DNA from: Gemmata sp051859125
GTDB taxonomy: Bacteria; Planctomycetota; Planctomycetia; Gemmatales; Gemmataceae
Direction: 5' to 3'
DNA length: 64,000 nt
Assembly: GCF_051859125.1 (NCBI RefSeq)
Contig: NZ_JBHYGG010000291.1
Location: forward strand, 1-64,000
This document shows, piece after piece, positions 40,445 to 48,637 of this stretch. Position 1 is the first letter of the stretch, and every line of letters starts with the position of its first letter. The position numbers were made by a program, and so were the translations under genes. Under the pieces are notes generated by a model, which was given only the letters and a program-made list of their open reading frames with translations, ran no database searches and was not told the origin of the DNA.

Positions 40445-42259
40445 ATGATCCCCCCCGAACGCCTCCAATCCGCGTACGTCACCGCCCGCGACGCGCTCCT
40501 CGCCGAGCGGGTGCCGGCCGGGCACTGGGTCGGTGAGTTGTCCACGTCGGCGCTCTCGACCGCGACGGCGGTGATGGCGCTGCACCTCGTCAACCCGTTC
40601 ACGCACCGCGAACTCATCGACGCCGGCATGAAGTGGCTCGCCGACCACCAGAACGAGGACGGCGGCTGGGGCGACACGACCAAGAGCCTCTCGAACATCT
40701 CCACGACGATGCTCGTGCGGGCGGCACTCAAGATGATCGCGATGGACCGGGACTACCCGGCGGCCGTCGAGAGGGTCGAGGCGTACCTGAACGTCCGCGG
40801 CGGGCGGAGACCCGAGCAGCGGGCCGAGGCGATCCGCCGTCGCTACGGCAAGGACCGCACGTTTTCCGTGCCGATCCTGATGACGTGCGCGCTGGCCCGA
40901 ATGGTGCCGTGGAAGGAGGTGCCGCGGCTGCCGTTCGAGGCCGCGGCGCTGCCCCAGAGTTGGTACCGCTTCGCGAAGATGCCGGTCGTGAGTTACGCGC
41001 TGCCGGCGCTCATCGCGATCGGCCAATGCGTCCACTACCACCGCGGCACGCTGAACCCGGTCACGGCTCCGCTGCGGTGGCTCGCGAAGGGGAGAACCCT
41101 TCGGGTTCTCCGGCGGATCCAGCCGACGTCCGGCGGCTACCTCGAAGCGACGCCGCTGACGAGCTTCGTCGTGATGGCGCTGTCGTCGATCCGCCGCCGC
41201 CGCAGTGCGGCCGAGCAGCAGGTGATCGACGAGGGCGTGCGGTTCCTCGTGGAGTCGGTGCGGCCCGACGGGAGCTGGCTGATCGACACGAACCTCGCGA
41301 CGTGGGTGACGACGCTCTCGGTGAACGCCCTCGCCGCCGCCGGCGACCTTGACTCGCTCGACACGAAGGAACCGATCCTCGCGTGGCTGCTCGGTCAGCA
41401 ATACAAGCAGCGCCACCCGTACACCGGAGCCGACCCCGGCGGCTGGGCCTGGACCGACCTCCCCGGCGGCGTGCCCGACTGCGACGACACGCCCGGGGCG
41501 ATGCTGGCGGTTGGTTCGCTCATGGACACTCCACGGGCTCGACAGGAGCCATCTGAAACTGAGCCCATCCAGCGAGGGAACCATTGGGTCAAAGGGTTAC
41601 AGAACCGGGATGGTGGGTTCCCGACCTTTTGCCGTGGTTGGGGAACACTTCCCTTCGACCGAAGTGGCGCTGACCTCACAGCCCACGCTTTGCGGGCGAT
41701 CGCATTCGCCAATCCAATCTGGTTCAAATTACCCGGGCGAACGGACAAGTCTCTGAGCTATCTCGCAAAGGAGCAACGGCCCGACGGATCGTGGTTGCCG
41801 CTGTGGTTCGGCAACCAGCACGCGAAGGACGACATCAACCCTGTGTACGGCACGGCGCGCGTTCTCGCGGCTTACCGCGATCTCGAGATGAAGGAATCGC
41901 CCGAGTGTCAACGCGGCGTCACTTACCTGATGTCGGTGCAGAACGCCGACGGCGGGTGGGGCGGCGACAAGGACTGTCCGTCGAGCGTCGAGGAGACGGC
42001 GCTGGCGGTCGAGGTGCTGATTGACTTGGCGAGCCGGGAGCGTCAGCGACCGGAGGAACCTTCGCCTGTCGAGCGCGGCGTGACGTGGCTCGTCGAGGCG
42101 GTGGAGTCGGGCCGCTTCCGCGACCCGAGCCCCATCGGGTTCTACTTCGCGAAGCTGTGGTACTTCGAGAAGCTGTACCCGCTCATCTTCACCGTGGCGG
42201 CACTGGGTCGCGCTCGCCAACAACTCACTTCTTCGGCTCCGGCGGCAGGATCGGCTTGA
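40445..42259 (+). CDS. Squalene-hopene cyclase-like class II terpene cyclase
   Basis: A 604-residue prenyl cyclase of the squalene-hopene family, somewhat shorter than typical squalene-hopene cyclases (about 630-720). The catalytic D-x-D-D is DCDD at 345-348. QW repeats are present: NEDGGWGDT, RPDGSWLIDT, NRDGGFPTF, RPDGSWLPLWF and NADGGWGGD. Cyclases of this kind protonate a terminal double bond and cyclise a polyprenyl chain at the membrane; squalene, or another polyprene made with the nearby synthase, is inferred. ATG at 40445 is chosen because upstream codons lie in the repeat element. Codons from about 41523 to 41770 are much less GC-rich than the rest. The 3' end overlaps the convergent ThuA gene by 35 bases. 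Confidence 0.85.
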   Translation: MIPPERLQSAYVTARDALLAERVPAGHWVGELSTSALSTATAVMALHLVNPFTHRELIDAGMKWLADHQNEDGGWGDTTKSLSNISTTMLVRAALKMIAMDRDYPAAVERVEAYLNVRGGRRPEQRAEAIRRRYGKDRTFSVPILMTCALARMVPWKEVPRLPFEAAALPQSWYRFAKMPVVSYALPALIAIGQCVHYHRGTLNPVTAPLRWLAKGRTLRVLRRIQPTSGGYLEATPLTSFVVMALSSIRRRRSAAEQQVIDEGVRFLVESVRPDGSWLIDTNLATWVTTLSVNALAAAGDLDSLDTKEPILAWLLGQQYKQRHPYTGADPGGWAWTDLPGGVPDCDDTPGAMLAVGSLMDTPRARQEPSETEPIQRGNHWVKGLQNRDGGFPTFCRGWGTLPFDRSGADLTAHALRAIAFANPIWFKLPGRTDKSLSYLAKEQRPDGSWLPLWFGNQHAKDDINPVYGTARVLAAYRDLEMKESPECQRGVTYLMSVQNADGGWGGDKDCPSSVEETALAVEVLIDLASRERQRPEEPSPVERGVTWLVEAVESGRFRDPSPIGFYFAKLWYFEKLYPLIFTVAALGRARQQLTSSAPAAGSA

Positions 42260-43175
42260 ACTCGCCCTTGCCCTTCTTGTCGAGGTTCTTGTTCAGGTCG
42301 GCCGGGTCGAACTTCACCGGCGCGCCGGCCTCGGGGACTTCGACCTTCGCGGTCCACAGGATCGCGTTGACCACGACGCGGCGGAAGTTCTCGTCGGCCC
42401 AGTTGCGGTGGAAGTGCCCGCCGGTGAACCCGAACCCGCGGCCCTTCGCCTCGTCGGGCCGCTCGTAGGCCCACGCCATCGTCTCGATCTCGCCCTTGCG
42501 GCCCTTGGTGTACTCGGTGTTCCGGGTGTTGTCCGGCGGCAGCGCTTGCAGGATCGGCGTCAGCCCCTTGGTGTCGTCCGGGAACCGCATCCCGTAGTAC
42601 CACTCGTCGCGGATCGTGAACGGCTTCACCCCGCGGGTGATCGGGTGCTTCGGTAGCGCCCGGACCTCGGCGTCCCAGTGCGGGTTGATCGAGTAGTTCG
42701 GCTCGTAGTACCCGCCCATCCACCCGAGGACGGTCTTGCCGTGCTGCGGGAGGTAGTCCACCGCGTAGTGCAGGTTCACCCACCCGCACCCGCGGTCGAT
42801 CTGCTTCTGGATCAGCTTCATCCGGTCGCCCTGCACGACCGGGTGCCCGCCGCGGCCGTCCATGTACATCAGGATGCAGTCGGCGCTGTCGAACAGCTTC
42901 TCGTTCTTGGGCCACCCATCGCGGGCCATGATCGGGAACACGCCGTCGGTCTGCTTCAGGAGGTTGCAAAGGATGGCGCAGCCGGCGAAGAACTCGTGGT
43001 CGCCGGGGCCGTGGCTCTGCCGGCCGGCAATGACGAGAATGCGCTTGCCCTTGAAGTCGGCCGGCGGCTCGACTTCGAGCGCGACCTTCGACTGGTCGTA
43101 GGGGTCGACCTTCTCGTCGGCCTTTGCCGCGTGGAGGGGGGCGAGCAGGAGCAGGGCGGAGAGGATTCGCGTCAT
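42225..43175 (-). CDS. Secreted ThuA-like protein
   Basis: A 316-residue exported protein with signal peptide (ILSALLLLAPLHAAKADE). The ThuA domain (glutamine amidotransferase-like fold) fills residues about 40-275: RILVIAGRQSHGPGDHEFF, ADCILMYMDGRGGHPV, RGCGWVNLHYAVDYLP and GRGFGFTGGHFHRNWADENF. ThuA relatives are linked to sugar metabolism, and planctomycetes have many secreted copies. The C-terminal ~45 residues are a Lys/Pro-rich tail (DLNKNLDKKGKGEFKPILPP). It is the only leftward gene in this run and ends inside the cyclase gene, with 35 bases overlapping. It probably does not belong to the isoprenoid-related system. Confidence 0.88.
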   Translation of the reverse strand: MTRILSALLLLAPLHAAKADEKVDPYDQSKVALEVEPPADFKGKRILVIAGRQSHGPGDHEFFAGCAILCNLLKQTDGVFPIMARDGWPKNEKLFDSADCILMYMDGRGGHPVVQGDRMKLIQKQIDRGCGWVNLHYAVDYLPQHGKTVLGWMGGYYEPNYSINPHWDAEVRALPKHPITRGVKPFTIRDEWYYGMRFPDDTKGLTPILQALPPDNTRNTEYTKGRKGEIETMAWAYERPDEAKGRGFGFTGGHFHRNWADENFRRVVVNAILWTAKVEVPEAGAPVKFDPADLNKNLDKKGKGEFKPILPPEPKK

Positions 43176-43382
43176 GGTGTGAAAGACTCCGGGCGGGACG
43201 GGGTATCGGCGGGTGGTGATCGTTCTGTATCAGGTAACCACGGGGGCGACCGCCCCGCAAGCGCCGTTTTCATTTGAATCCGCCGCGGGTTCTGGCACAC
43301 TGGTACGGACCCCGCCACCCTGCCGGCACGTGCGCCGGCTCGTATCCTTGCCCTGCCCATTCCCCGCTGCCAGGGACTCGCC

Positions 43383-45179
43383 GTGACCGTCGCCGAAGCC
43401 GAACTCGAAGTCGCGACCGAGGCCGCGCCCAGCAAGCCGCCGAAGCTCAGCACCGCCGCGTTCAAGGCGGTGCCCGAGACTCGCGAGCTGCGGGACAAGG
43501 TGCGCGCCGCCGTCGCGGCGTTCTGCAAGACCGTCGACAAGTCGAAGCCGCTCAACAAGGACTCGACGAAGGAGATGGCCGAGGGCATCCTGTCGTCGCT
43601 CGGCCTGGGCGGGACGTACCTCGGCTTCACGATGGTGATGCTCACGAACGAGTTCTGGCGCGAGCAGGTCGCCGCGGTCCCGTTCCACCGCCGGCTCATG
43701 CTCCTCCCGCACTGCCTCAAGAACGCCGAGGGGTGCCCGGCCGAGTACGACGAACTCGGCCTCGACTGCAAGAAGTGCGGGGCGTGCGAGGTCGGCGACT
43801 TCCGCACGAAGGCCGAGCAGCTCGGGTACAAGGTGCTCGTGAGCGAGGGCACCCCGATCGTCCTGAAGATCATCGTGTCGGGCCACATCGACGCCATCGT
43901 CGGCGTCGCGTGCCTTAACGTGCTGGAGAAGGCGTTCGACAAGGTGCTGCTCGCCGGCATCCCGTGCGTCGCCACCCCGCTGCTGTCGAGCAACTGCAAG
44001 AACACGTCGGTGGACAACGACTGGGTGTTTGAGTCGATCGACCTGCACACCCCGCCCGCCGGGCAGAAGACGAAGACGTACGTGCACCTGATGCGGGCCG
44101 CGAACGCGATGTTCGAGGAGCCCGAGTTGACAAGGTTGGTCCCTCGCGCCCGGGCCGCGTCACCCGAGGCCGACCCGCTCCGCACGCACGAGTCGATCGC
44201 TTACGACTTCCTCGCCCGCGGGGGCAAGCGGTCGCGGCCGTTCATCACCCTCGCCGCCTACGACGCCCTCCGCGGCGCGCCGGCCACGCTCTCCGACTCG
44301 GGCTGGGAATTGACCGACCCGGTGAAGCGGGCGGCGCTGGCCATCGAGACGTTCCACAAGGCGAGCCTCGTTCACGACGACATCGAGGACGACGACTCGT
44401 TCCGGTACGGCGCGGAGACGCTGCACCGCGTCCACGGCGTCGGCACCGCGATCAACGTCGGCGACTACCTCATCGGCCTCGGCTACCGGCTCGTGTCCCG
44501 TGACCGCAAGGAACTCGGGGCCGAGGTCGCGGCCGACGTGCTCGACAAACTCGCCGACGCCCACATGAAACTCTCGGAGGGGCAGGGTGCGGAACTGCTG
44601 TGGCGCGACGCGAAGAACAAGGCGCTCACGACGCTCGACGCGCTGAAGATCTACGCGCTCAAGACGAGCCCGGCGTTCGAGGCGGCGCTGTACACCGGCG
44701 TGCGGCTCGCGGGGCCGGTCGACAAGTACGAGAAGATGATCGCCGACTTCAGCCGCAACGTCGGCGTCGCATTCCAGATCCTCAACGACATCAAGGACTG
44801 GACCGGCGACTCCGACAACAAACTGGTCTCCGGGCAGGACGTGTGCGCCGCCCGCCCGACACTGCTGCTCGCACTCGCGCTCGAAGGCTCGTCGCCGGCG
44901 CAGCGCGAGGAACTGCTGCACCTCATCGGCACCGCCCGCACCGACGGCACCGGAGCCGAAGAACTCGTCGCCCGCGTGCGGCACCTGTACTTCGCCGCCA
45001 AGGTGTTCGAGAGGGCCGACAAGCTCGTGGACAAGTTCCGCGCGAAGGCCGAGAGCCTCGCCGACGAGGTCGAGCCGACCGAGTTCCGCGAGTTCCTCTA
45101 CTACCTCGTGGACACCGTTCTGGAGAAGGGCGAACTCCCCCGGCAGGGCGTCACGCAGTTCGTGCAACTCGGGCGGTGA
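43383..45179 (+). CDS. DUF116-polyprenyl synthetase fusion protein
   Basis: A 598-residue fusion. The N-terminal half (about 30-240) is a DUF116 domain with its cysteine cluster: C111, C118, then C129-x2-C132-x2-C135 (LDCKKCGACEVGDF), C177, C195 and C205. This suggests an Fe-S or metal centre. From about 255 a trans-type polyprenyl synthetase begins: GGKRSRPFITLAAYDAL, first Asp-rich motif HDDIEDDDS (332-336 DDIED), and second motif QILNDIKDW (468-472), whose first Asp is Asn. The enzyme half should elongate allylic diphosphates with isopentenyl diphosphate. GTG start follows AGGGA. I know no function for DUF116; joining it to a prenyl synthase and placing it beside a terpene cyclase is notable. 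Confidence 0.85.
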   Translation: MTVAEAELEVATEAAPSKPPKLSTAAFKAVPETRELRDKVRAAVAAFCKTVDKSKPLNKDSTKEMAEGILSSLGLGGTYLGFTMVMLTNEFWREQVAAVPFHRRLMLLPHCLKNAEGCPAEYDELGLDCKKCGACEVGDFRTKAEQLGYKVLVSEGTPIVLKIIVSGHIDAIVGVACLNVLEKAFDKVLLAGIPCVATPLLSSNCKNTSVDNDWVFESIDLHTPPAGQKTKTYVHLMRAANAMFEEPELTRLVPRARAASPEADPLRTHESIAYDFLARGGKRSRPFITLAAYDALRGAPATLSDSGWELTDPVKRAALAIETFHKASLVHDDIEDDDSFRYGAETLHRVHGVGTAINVGDYLIGLGYRLVSRDRKELGAEVAADVLDKLADAHMKLSEGQGAELLWRDAKNKALTTLDALKIYALKTSPAFEAALYTGVRLAGPVDKYEKMIADFSRNVGVAFQILNDIKDWTGDSDNKLVSGQDVCAARPTLLLALALEGSSPAQREELLHLIGTARTDGTGAEELVARVRHLYFAAKVFERADKLVDKFRAKAESLADEVEPTEFREFLYYLVDTVLEKGELPRQGVTQFVQLGR

Positions 45180-45265
45180 CGCGGGCCGGGGCTGTAATGC
45201 CGGTCCGCGGCCGCGGTATCCCTCGCATACCTCTCACCCGGGTTCCTGCCCCCAGGGGTCGCGAG

Positions 45266-45805
45266 ATGCTGACCACCGCCCCCACGGTCGATCACCTCTA
45301 CCACTCGTTCCCAGACTCGCCCGACCGGCCCGACGCGGTCGAGGTCCCCGCCGGGGACGTGCCGCAACCCTACCACAAGCTCCTCGTCCACACGCACCAC
45401 ATGACCGTCACGGTCGAGGAGTTCTACCGCTCCCCGGTGGACGTGCGGGTGCTCGACGCGCGCCGGACCGGCAACGAGTACGCCCGCAAGATCCTGCTCA
45501 CGACCCGGGACACGGGTGCCGTGGTTCAGTTCGGGTTGGTGCGCATCAACCTCGGCGTCTGCCCGTCGGCGGTTCGCGAGGCGATTGTCGAGGGGAAGAC
45601 TCCACTCGGCCGCGTCCTCATCCAGCACGACATGCTGCGGCGGATCGAGCCGGTCGGGTTCCTTCGCGTGACCCTGAGCGAAGAAATGGCCGGCTGGTTC
45701 GGCGTCGAACCCGGCGCGCTCACGTACGGCCGCCTCGGCGTCATCTACACGGGCGACCGCCCCGCTGTCGAAGTGCTCGAGGTCCTCACCCCGATCCCGT
45801 CCTGA
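45266..45805 (+). CDS. Chorismate lyase-like protein (PF01947/DUF98 type)
   Basis: A 179-residue cytoplasmic protein. The pattern resembles bacterial chorismate-pyruvate lyases of the Rv2949c type, which make 4-hydroxybenzoate: MTVTVEEFYRSPVDVRVLDA, YARKILLTTRDTGAVVQFGL, CPSAVREAIVEGKTPLGRVL and a closing EVLEVLTP with the expected late Glu. This is recognition by pattern and is not certain. ATG at 45266 is 86 bases after the DUF116-prenyl synthase stop, on the same strand. If correct, 4-hydroxybenzoate and a prenyl chain could be made by neighbours, as for a prenylated aromatic compound. Confidence 0.6.
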   Translation: MLTTAPTVDHLYHSFPDSPDRPDAVEVPAGDVPQPYHKLLVHTHHMTVTVEEFYRSPVDVRVLDARRTGNEYARKILLTTRDTGAVVQFGLVRINLGVCPSAVREAIVEGKTPLGRVLIQHDMLRRIEPVGFLRVTLSEEMAGWFGVEPGALTYGRLGVIYTGDRPAVEVLEVLTPIPS

Positions 45806-45880
45806 ACTGTCGCATCACTTCCAGGAAACGCCTCGTCCCACCGCGGAGTGGTGCGACGAGGGATCCTATGGGTCCGAGCC

Positions 45881-45924
45881 CGAGCGGCGAGCGAAGGTGC
45901 GCGTGATCCTTCGCTCGCCGCTCG
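45881..45924. terminator. Strong bidirectional hairpin
   Basis: Perfect 17-base arms (45881-45897, CGAGCGGCGAGCGAAGG, and 45908-45924) with a 10-base loop lie between the convergent stops at 45805 and 45937. A weaker stem with CCTCGTC arms (around 45831-45861) precedes it. Confidence 0.75.
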
Positions 45925-45936
45925 AGTTCGACCCGC

Positions 45937-47301
45937 TCACGCCGGTTTCTCTCCGGCCGGGGCGGGAGCGGGTTGCGGAGCGGTCGCGGACCAGCGCGAC
46001 GGCATGACCCGCCACAGGTACGCCTCGATGGCGAGCGCCGAGCCGAGCACGATGACGCTCCCCCACTGCGACAGTGTCAGCCCGCCGTTGTACGACGGCT
46101 CGATCCGCAGCGACTCGTTGATGAACCGGTGGATCGCGTACCCGATCATCACCACCACCATCAACTGCCCGTCGTGCCGGCGGTACGGGTAGTACGCGAG
46201 CAGCACCAGGATCAGCAGGACCATGCTGACCGTCTCGTAGAGCTGCGTGGGGTACAGGCCGACGGTTTCGGGCGCGAACGCCGGGAGGTCGATCACCTGC
46301 CCGCCGCGCTCGACGCCGAGAGTGAGGTGCGCCTTGCCGCGGGGCCAGTCGCGGGCCAGTTCGTCGAGCCGGTCGGTGGTCATGAGGGGTACGTCGCCGG
46401 GGATCTTCTCGGCCTCCATCCGCCCCTTGAGGTACGCAGGTAGGGTGTCGAACGCGGCCCGAACGCGGCCGCCCGGCTCGCGCGTCACGGCCGCACCGGC
46501 GGCATCAAGAGCGTCCGCGACCGGCTTCACCTTCTCCTCCGGACCCGCGAACTCGACGATAACCGCGTTCGGCTTGCCGTTCACCGTCACGATTCGGTCG
46601 CCGGCCTGGAGGCCGGCCTTCTCGGCGGGGGAGCCGACCTCAACGACCGTGACCACCGCCCGCGGGTCCTCGAACAGCATCCCGCGCTCGCGGGGCTTGG
46701 TCGCGAACCCGGTCGAGGTCTGGAGGAACCTCTCGGCCACGAGCTGGCCGCGGGCGTGTGCCGGGAGCAGCGGGAAGTGCGCCGGGCCGAGCGGCACCGG
46801 GCACGCCTCGACGTTCGCCGCCTGGCCCCAGCAGCACCCGTTCAAGTAGCACCCGATGCGGCCGATCGCGAGGCCCATCGCCAAGAGGGGGGCGACCGCG
46901 TCGGCGAGCTGCCACCCGGACACGTTCAGCCGCCGCATCACGAACCAGTAGAAGAGCCCGTACCCCACGACCCCGCCGAGTGCGGAGCCGTAGAAAACGA
47001 TCCCGCCCTCCCAGATCTTGAAGAACGCACCGGCGAGCCCGAGCAGCGACTGGTCCGGGAACTGGTTCGCGTACTGGGTCATGTACAGGATGCGCGCGCC
47101 GACGATCCCGGAGATGAACACCCAGATCGTGAAGTCCTGGAACCGCGACCCCTCCAGGCCGATCTTCTTGGCGCGGGCGGTCCCCCACCACGTCACCATG
47201 ATGAACGTGACGAACAGCATCGCACCGAACCCGTACAGCGGGATGCCGTCCGGCGGGAACTGCTCTTTGAGCACGGGGATCGTGAAGAGGATTTGTCGCA
47301 T
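45937..47301 (-). CDS. lgt: Prolipoprotein diacylglyceryl transferase with PDZ-like insertion
   Basis: A 454-residue Lgt, against about 290 in Escherichia coli. Lgt moves diacylglyceryl from phosphatidylglycerol to the lipobox Cys of prolipoproteins in the inner membrane. Membrane segments and the signature GRIGCYLNGCCWG (147-159) are clear, and YPTQLYE (350-356) resumes the fold. Between them about 130 extra residues (205-335) include a PDZ-like stretch: VVTVVEVGSPAEKAGLQAGD, then RIVTVNGKPN. This places a peptide-binding-like module on the outer face where prolipoproteins arrive. A Pro/Ala tail ends the protein. Its stop faces a convergent gene. Lipoproteins elsewhere in the window (10650, 11184) would be substrates. 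Confidence 0.92.
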   Translation of the reverse strand: MRQILFTIPVLKEQFPPDGIPLYGFGAMLFVTFIMVTWWGTARAKKIGLEGSRFQDFTIWVFISGIVGARILYMTQYANQFPDQSLLGLAGAFFKIWEGGIVFYGSALGGVVGYGLFYWFVMRRLNVSGWQLADAVAPLLAMGLAIGRIGCYLNGCCWGQAANVEACPVPLGPAHFPLLPAHARGQLVAERFLQTSTGFATKPRERGMLFEDPRAVVTVVEVGSPAEKAGLQAGDRIVTVNGKPNAVIVEFAGPEEKVKPVADALDAAGAAVTREPGGRVRAAFDTLPAYLKGRMEAEKIPGDVPLMTTDRLDELARDWPRGKAHLTLGVERGGQVIDLPAFAPETVGLYPTQLYETVSMVLLILVLLAYYPYRRHDGQLMVVVMIGYAIHRFINESLRIEPSYNGGLTLSQWGSVIVLGSALAIEAYLWRVMPSRWSATAPQPAPAPAGEKPA

Positions 47302-47360
47302 GGGAAGAGCGATGTAAAGGGGAAGTCGTAAAGACGCTGTGTTGAGGTCCGACGCCTCAC

Positions 47361-47437
47361 GCGGGCCGCCACGGAGGGCGGCCCCTACCAGAAGGAAGGC
47401 GGTTGGTTCGTAGGGGCCGCCCTCCGTGGCGGCCCGC
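47361..47437. repeat. Palindromic intergenic element, copy 1
   Basis: Perfect 28-base arms (47361-47388 beginning GCGGGCCGCCACGGAGG, and 47410-47437) with a 21-base loop. It lies 52 bases after the stop of the leftward moxR gene, before lgt. The preceding phrase GACGCCTCAC is also similar at copy 3 (TTCGCCTCAC), so relatedness extends past the arm. Confidence 0.88.
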
Positions 47438-47489
47438 CAGCCGCCTCGTGCGCATCCCCAGAGTGCGTGTTACATTTGTCATTCCGTCG

Positions 47490-48464
47490 TCACGGTACGG
47501 GGAGCTTGTCGAGCACCTGGCGGACCACCTGCTCGGGGCGGAGGTCTTCGGCTTCGGCCTCGAATGAGATCACGAGCCGGTGCCGCAGGACGTCGGTGGC
47601 GGTCGCCTTCACGTCCTCGGGCGTCGCGTACGCCCGACCGGCGAGGAACGCGTGGGCCTTCGCGGCCCGGTGGAGCGCGATCACCGCCCGGGTGCTCGCG
47701 CCGAGCTGGATCAGCCCGCCCATGTCGAGCCCGTACTCGGCCGGCGTGCGGGTCGCGCGGACCACGTCCACGACGTACCCCTTCACCTTCGGGTCGACGT
47801 ATACCGCGTCGGTCGCGGAACGCAACTCCTCCAGGTCGGCGGGGGTCAGCACCGGCGCGATGTCGGTCGAGGCCGTGAGCCCGCCCATGCGGTCGAGCAC
47901 GGCCAGTTCGTCGGCCCGCGACGGGTAATCGATGACGAGCTTCAGCATGAAGCGGTCCACCTGCGCTTCCGGGAGCGGGTAGGTGCCCTCCTGCTCGACC
48001 GGGTTCTGCGTCGCCAGCACGAAGAACGGCCGCGGGAGCTTCAGCGTGTTCTCGCCGATGGTCACCTGCCGCTCGGCCATCGCTTCGAGGAGCGCCGACT
48101 GTACCTTCGCCGGGGCGCGGTTGATCTCGTCGGCCAGGACCACGTTCGCGAACACCGGCCCCTGCTTGACCGTGAACTCGCCGGACCGCGGGTTGTAGAT
48201 CTGCGTGCCGATGACGTCCGCGGGCAGCAGGTCCGGGGTGAACTGCACGCGCTGGAACTTGAGTTCGAGGGCGCGCGCCACGGTCCGCACGGCGAGCGTC
48301 TTCGCGAGCCCCGGGACGCCTTCGAGCAGGACGTGCCCGTCGGTGAGGAGGCCGATCAGCAGGCCGTCGATGAGGTGCCGCTGGCCGATGAGTACGCTCT
48401 CGACGGCCGCGTAGAACGGGTCGAGCTTCGGCCGCAGCTTCTCGACGATCGCCCGATCGGTCAT
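47490..48464 (-). CDS. MoxR-type AAA ATPase
   Basis: A 324-residue cytoplasmic MoxR ATPase. Walker A is GVPGLAKT near residue 49, Walker B VVLADEINRAPAKVQSALLE, and ATQNPVEQEGTYPLPEAQVD carries sensor 1. LGASTRAVIALHRAAKAHAF is the typical sensor 2 region. MoxR proteins act as chaperones that mature metal enzymes or partner with VWA and DUF58 proteins; none of these is beside it here, since the next gene downstream is lgt. ATG at 48464 starts the family alignment; upstream codons are not protein-like. It is divergent from the S9 peptidase at 48638. Confidence 0.92.
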   Translation of the reverse strand: MTDRAIVEKLRPKLDPFYAAVESVLIGQRHLIDGLLIGLLTDGHVLLEGVPGLAKTLAVRTVARALELKFQRVQFTPDLLPADVIGTQIYNPRSGEFTVKQGPVFANVVLADEINRAPAKVQSALLEAMAERQVTIGENTLKLPRPFFVLATQNPVEQEGTYPLPEAQVDRFMLKLVIDYPSRADELAVLDRMGGLTASTDIAPVLTPADLEELRSATDAVYVDPKVKGYVVDVVRATRTPAEYGLDMGGLIQLGASTRAVIALHRAAKAHAFLAGRAYATPEDVKATATDVLRHRLVISFEAEAEDLRPEQVVRQVLDKLPVP

Positions 48465-48637
48465 GGGTGCTCTGGCTCGCGCGGGACGTTTCGGGACACC
48501 CACATGATACGGACCCGGCCGCCGCGGGTCTGTGTCCGCGGGGCCGCGTAACACGGCGGGGAAATCGGTGGCAGACACCGGGGGCGGCCGGGTAAACCTT
48601 AACGGAACGACCGCCGCCCCCACACCGAGGCCTCACC

